From Oscillospiraceae bacterium (GTDB taxonomy: Bacteria; Bacillota; Clostridia; Oscillospirales; Acutalibacteraceae): a stretch of 42,012 nucleotides of DNA. The DNA is taken from NCBI GenBank assembly GCA_031271865.1, contig JAISUW010000020.1:1-42012 (forward strand), in the 5' to 3' direction. The notes beneath the pieces are model-generated. The model worked only from the letters and a program-made list of their open reading frames with translations. It searched no databases and was not told the DNA's origin. The position numbers and the translations under genes were made by a program. Within the stretch, counting starts at the first letter, position 1, and every line of letters starts with the position of its first letter. Below, in pieces: positions 40,124 through 42,012 of the stretch.

Positions 40124-41131
40124 ATGGCACAGATTTTCTTAACGGAGAATCAAGCTACGCTCGGCATAGACAACGGCCGATTCTATATTAAGCACCCGGA
40201 CGGCAGCACGGAGTCCGTTCCGTTTGAGTCTGCGGACAGCATCGCCGTTTTCGGCGGAGCGCAAGTCACCACGCAAGCCATCACCGAATGCCTCATGCGC
40301 GGAGTGCCGGTGCAATACTACTCCCAAAGCGGCAGCTACTTCGGCCGTCTGACCTCGACCTCGCACATCAACGTCACCCGGCAGAAGGCACAGGTGCATT
40401 GCACGGAGAACGCCGCCTTTTGTCTCTCTTTCGCGCAGCGTGTCCTCGGCGCCAAAATCCGCAATCAAACAACCCTCCTGCGCCGCTACGCCCGCACGCA
40501 GGAAAAGAGCATCATCCCCGAGACGAATACTATGCTGGCGGCTGTGCAGGCAATGAAACAAGCCGATACGGTGGAGAAATGCATGGGGCATGAGGGTCAT
40601 GCTGCACGGATTTACTTTCAAACACTCGGTGCATTGGTACAGCCGCCGGACTTCCGCTTTACCGGCAGATCCAGGCAACCCCCGCTGGATGCATTTAACT
40701 CCATGCTTTCCTTGGGTTATACCATGCTCATGAATGAGGTCTATGGGGCGTTGGAAGCGAAAGGGCTGAACCCTTATTTCGGACTCATCCACGCGGATAA
40801 AGAGAAGCACCCGACCCTCGCCTCTGACCTCATGGAGGAGTGGCGCGCCGTCATTGTGGATAGCACGGTCATGTCCCTTGTCAACGGCAAGGAAGTCAGT
40901 CCGGAGATGTTCTATACCCACCCGGAACGCGCCGGCATCTTCCTCAACCGGGACGGGCTCAAGGTGTTCATCCGCAAGATAGAAGGCAAATTCGCTCAGT
41001 CTATGCAGTACCTGTCCTATGCCGCTTTCCCGGTCACGCTTCGCCGCGCATTGTTTATGCAGGCCGGGGAACTGTGCAAAGCCATCGAACAAGGCGACCC
41101 CACACTCTACAGTCCGGTGGTGATACGATGA
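40124..41131 (+). CDS. cas1: Cas1 spacer-acquisition integrase
   Basis: This 335-residue protein integrates new spacers at the leader end with Cas2. The catalytic residues are recognisable as E157 (GHEGHAARIYF), H223 (LIHADKEKHPTLASDL) and an acidic residue in DLMEEWR near 235-239. Length and motifs fit Cas1 of type I and III systems, and it is not fused to a reverse transcriptase. GGAGGTG precedes the ATG. It overlaps cas2 by ATGA. Confidence 0.93.
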   Translation: MAQIFLTENQATLGIDNGRFYIKHPDGSTESVPFESADSIAVFGGAQVTTQAITECLMRGVPVQYYSQSGSYFGRLTSTSHINVTRQKAQVHCTENAAFCLSFAQRVLGAKIRNQTTLLRRYARTQEKSIIPETNTMLAAVQAMKQADTVEKCMGHEGHAARIYFQTLGALVQPPDFRFTGRSRQPPLDAFNSMLSLGYTMLMNEVYGALEAKGLNPYFGLIHADKEKHPTLASDLMEEWRAVIVDSTVMSLVNGKEVSPEMFYTHPERAGIFLNRDGLKVFIRKIEGKFAQSMQYLSYAAFPVTLRRALFMQAGELCKAIEQGDPTLYSPVVIR

Positions 41132-41529
41132 CGGAAGACCAAGATTATGACCCCATCTCGGGGCAGCCCATTCCCCCAGAGGTGGAGGAGGACGAGTTCC
41201 GCCCGGACTACTTCTTCTCCACCTTCGAGGAGACGCTTCCCGGCGCGGAGAGCAAGTATTTTGTCTTGGTGATTTATGACATCACAAACAACAAGCGTCG
41301 CCGCAAACTTGCCAAGCATATGGAGTCCTATGGCTTCCGCGTCCAAAAGTCCGCCTTTGAGGCCATCCTCGCAAAATCCAAGTACAACAAACTCCTCAGG
41401 GAACTGCCGCGCTTTGCTAAGACAGACGAAAGCGACTCCATACGCATATACAAGATTCGCGGCGAGGGCGATGTGACGGTTATCGGCGAGGCGGTCAAAA
41501 ACTGCGTGGACGACGTAATTATCATTTGA
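41128..41529 (+). CDS. cas2: Cas2 with acidic N-terminal extension
   Basis: This 133-residue protein has the Cas2 ferredoxin-like core starting near residue 43 (KYFVLVIYDITNNKRRRKLAK), with D51 at the usual metal position, and ends in a beta-strand VDDVIII. The first about 42 residues are acidic and absent from ordinary Cas2 of about 90-95 residues. The ATG at 41128 overlaps the cas1 stop, and no internal start has a comparable ribosome site, so the extension looks real. It could help in Cas1 or leader binding. Confidence 0.88.
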   Translation: MTEDQDYDPISGQPIPPEVEEDEFRPDYFFSTFEETLPGAESKYFVLVIYDITNNKRRRKLAKHMESYGFRVQKSAFEAILAKSKYNKLLRELPRFAKTDESDSIRIYKIRGEGDVTVIGEAVKNCVDDVIII

Positions 41530-41554
41530 CATCCGCCGCTTTTTGTGGTATAAT
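41526..41554 (+). promoter_or_regulatory. CRISPR array (pre-crRNA) promoter
   Basis: TTGACA (41526-41531), a 17-base spacer and TATAAT (41549-41554). The -35 box overlaps the cas2 stop codon. Transcription should start near 41561 and run about 165 bases of leader before the first repeat. Confidence 0.88.
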
Positions 41555-41726
41555 AGCGGCAGAAGGCAATCGGGGGACAGCGTACGGCGCGTTTTCCCCC
41601 GCACCAAGCACATCAAGGGAAAGGAGGCGGTTTCGGTTGACATCGGTACCCTACCGACCCGCAAAGCGGTTTTCCCCCGCAAACCGCCTCCGCGCCCCTT
41701 GACCCGCAATCGATTCCGAACACAGG
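41555..41726 (+). other. Transcribed CRISPR leader with internal repeats
   Basis: The leader holds a 13-base direct repeat (GTTTTCCCCCGCA at 41591-41603 and 41669-41681), a perfect 11-bp inverted repeat (GGAGGCGGTTT at 41623-41633, AAACCGCCTCC at 41681-41691) and a small hairpin TCGGTA/TACCGA (41643-41648, 41652-41657). These could be Cas1-Cas2 docking sites or RNA structure. No gene is supported here. Confidence 0.7.
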
Positions 41727-42012
41727 GTTAATAACCCCACCGCCCCGCGAGGGGATGGAAACACTGTGTGAGCTTCACTACATCACGAAGATGCCCGTTA
41801 ATAACCCCACCGCCCCGCGAGGGGATGGAAACCCTGGGTGAGGGTCTCTTGGGTGTTGCGGGAGGGTTAATAACCCCACCGCCCCGCGAGGGGATGGAAA
41901 CTGTTGTTGAAAAACTCTTCGTAGTCACTATAGATGAGTTAATAACCCCACCGCCCCGCGAGGGGATGGAAACCTACTTTAAAATGAGAAGCGGATCCTC
42001 ATTTGCGTTAAT
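41727..42012 (+). CRISPR. Type III-A CRISPR array, start of array, truncated by window end
   Basis: Four identical 36-bp repeats lie at 41727-41762, 41797-41832, 41866-41901 and 41938-41973, and a fifth begins at 42007 (six bases visible). They start GTTAATAACCCC and end GGATGGAAAC. The spacers are 34, 33, 36 and 33 bases (41763-41796, 41833-41865, 41902-41937, 41974-42006). CCCC and GGGG around a GCGA tetraloop give a small hairpin. The GGAAAC end and the cas2-proximal leader show transcription to the right. Repeats are all identical, so this is the leader-proximal, recently used end. Confidence 0.97.

Noticed and set aside
41636-41641. A second TTGACA in the CRISPR leader as a promoter
   Set aside because: No -10 box lies at 16-18 bases, while the upstream pair at 41526/41549 is perfect.
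41728-41928. Minus-strand open frame across the CRISPR repeats
   Set aside because: It is a repeat-translation artefact with periodic identical segments.
1-42012. tRNA, rRNA, transposase or integrase genes
   Set aside because: None was recognised on either strand, so a mobile-element origin of the islands is not supported by the window itself.

Overview
The window looks like a chromosomal fragment of an anaerobic, Gram-positive-type bacterium, most likely a Clostridia-type Bacillota. This is inferred from strong AGGAGG-like ribosome sites, clean TTGACA/TATAAT promoters, short-leader lipoproteins, iron-dependent alcohol dehydrogenase, oxygen-sensitive radical SAM and nitrogenase-like enzymes, and tight ATGA-coupled operons. 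Base composition is moderately GC-rich. The first ~60 bases are poly-G/GC low-complexity sequence that may be a contig-edge artefact, and the right end cuts through a CRISPR array.

Region 1 (534-17079, + strand) is a polyamine island. Putrescine aminotransferase and an iron alcohol dehydrogenase come first. A second promoter with a palindrome and an attenuator-like hairpin then leads into a saccharopine-dehydrogenase-family enzyme, PotD, a PII protein, PotA, PotB and PotC. A 14-codon mini-ORF follows, then a second saccharopine-dehydrogenase paralogue, a gamma-aminobutyraldehyde-type dehydrogenase, two more class III aminotransferases and a lipoprotein M28 peptidase. Together they can import putrescine/spermidine and carry putrescine through 4-aminobutanal and GABA to succinic semialdehyde and 4-hydroxybutyrate. 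The roles of the two saccharopine-type enzymes and the peptidase are open.

Region 2 (17253-21407, - strand) holds an amidohydrolase with its own promoter, and a three-gene operon: a small four-helix membrane protein, a CrtC/AttH lipocalin-like protein and a GPH-family sugar-type symporter.

Region 3 (21555-33940, + strand) is the most unusual part: one 12.4-kb operon encoding a nitrogenase-like enzyme. It has a Fe protein (NifH-like), a compact NifB-like radical SAM enzyme, a second unusual radical SAM protein (CX8CX2C), an M20 peptidase, a complete polar amino acid-type ABC transporter, a NapH-like membrane Fe-S protein, a lipoprotein, a NifD-like subunit, an HD-domain protein and a NifK-like subunit. 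All P-cluster cysteines and the cofactor cysteine are present. The residues linked to N2 reduction (Arg96, Gln191, His195 and the cofactor His442 in Azotobacter NifD numbering) are replaced. With NifB, without NifE/N, and linked to a small-molecule importer and a deacylase/peptidase, it is best read as a reductase for a scavenged organic substrate. Methylthio-alkane reductase (C-S bond cleavage) is the nearest precedent.

Region 4 (34009-42012) is a type III-A CRISPR-Cas locus: an HD-less Cas10, Csm2-Csm5, Cas6, Cas1, Cas2 and an array of 36-bp repeats. A divergent gene carries an EVE/McrB-N-like domain and a PcrA-type Tudor domain. Cas10, this divergent gene and the distant amidohydrolase share a nearly identical ~78-bp promoter-plus-leader module with a conserved hairpin. 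This is a candidate undescribed regulatory element linking the three transcripts.
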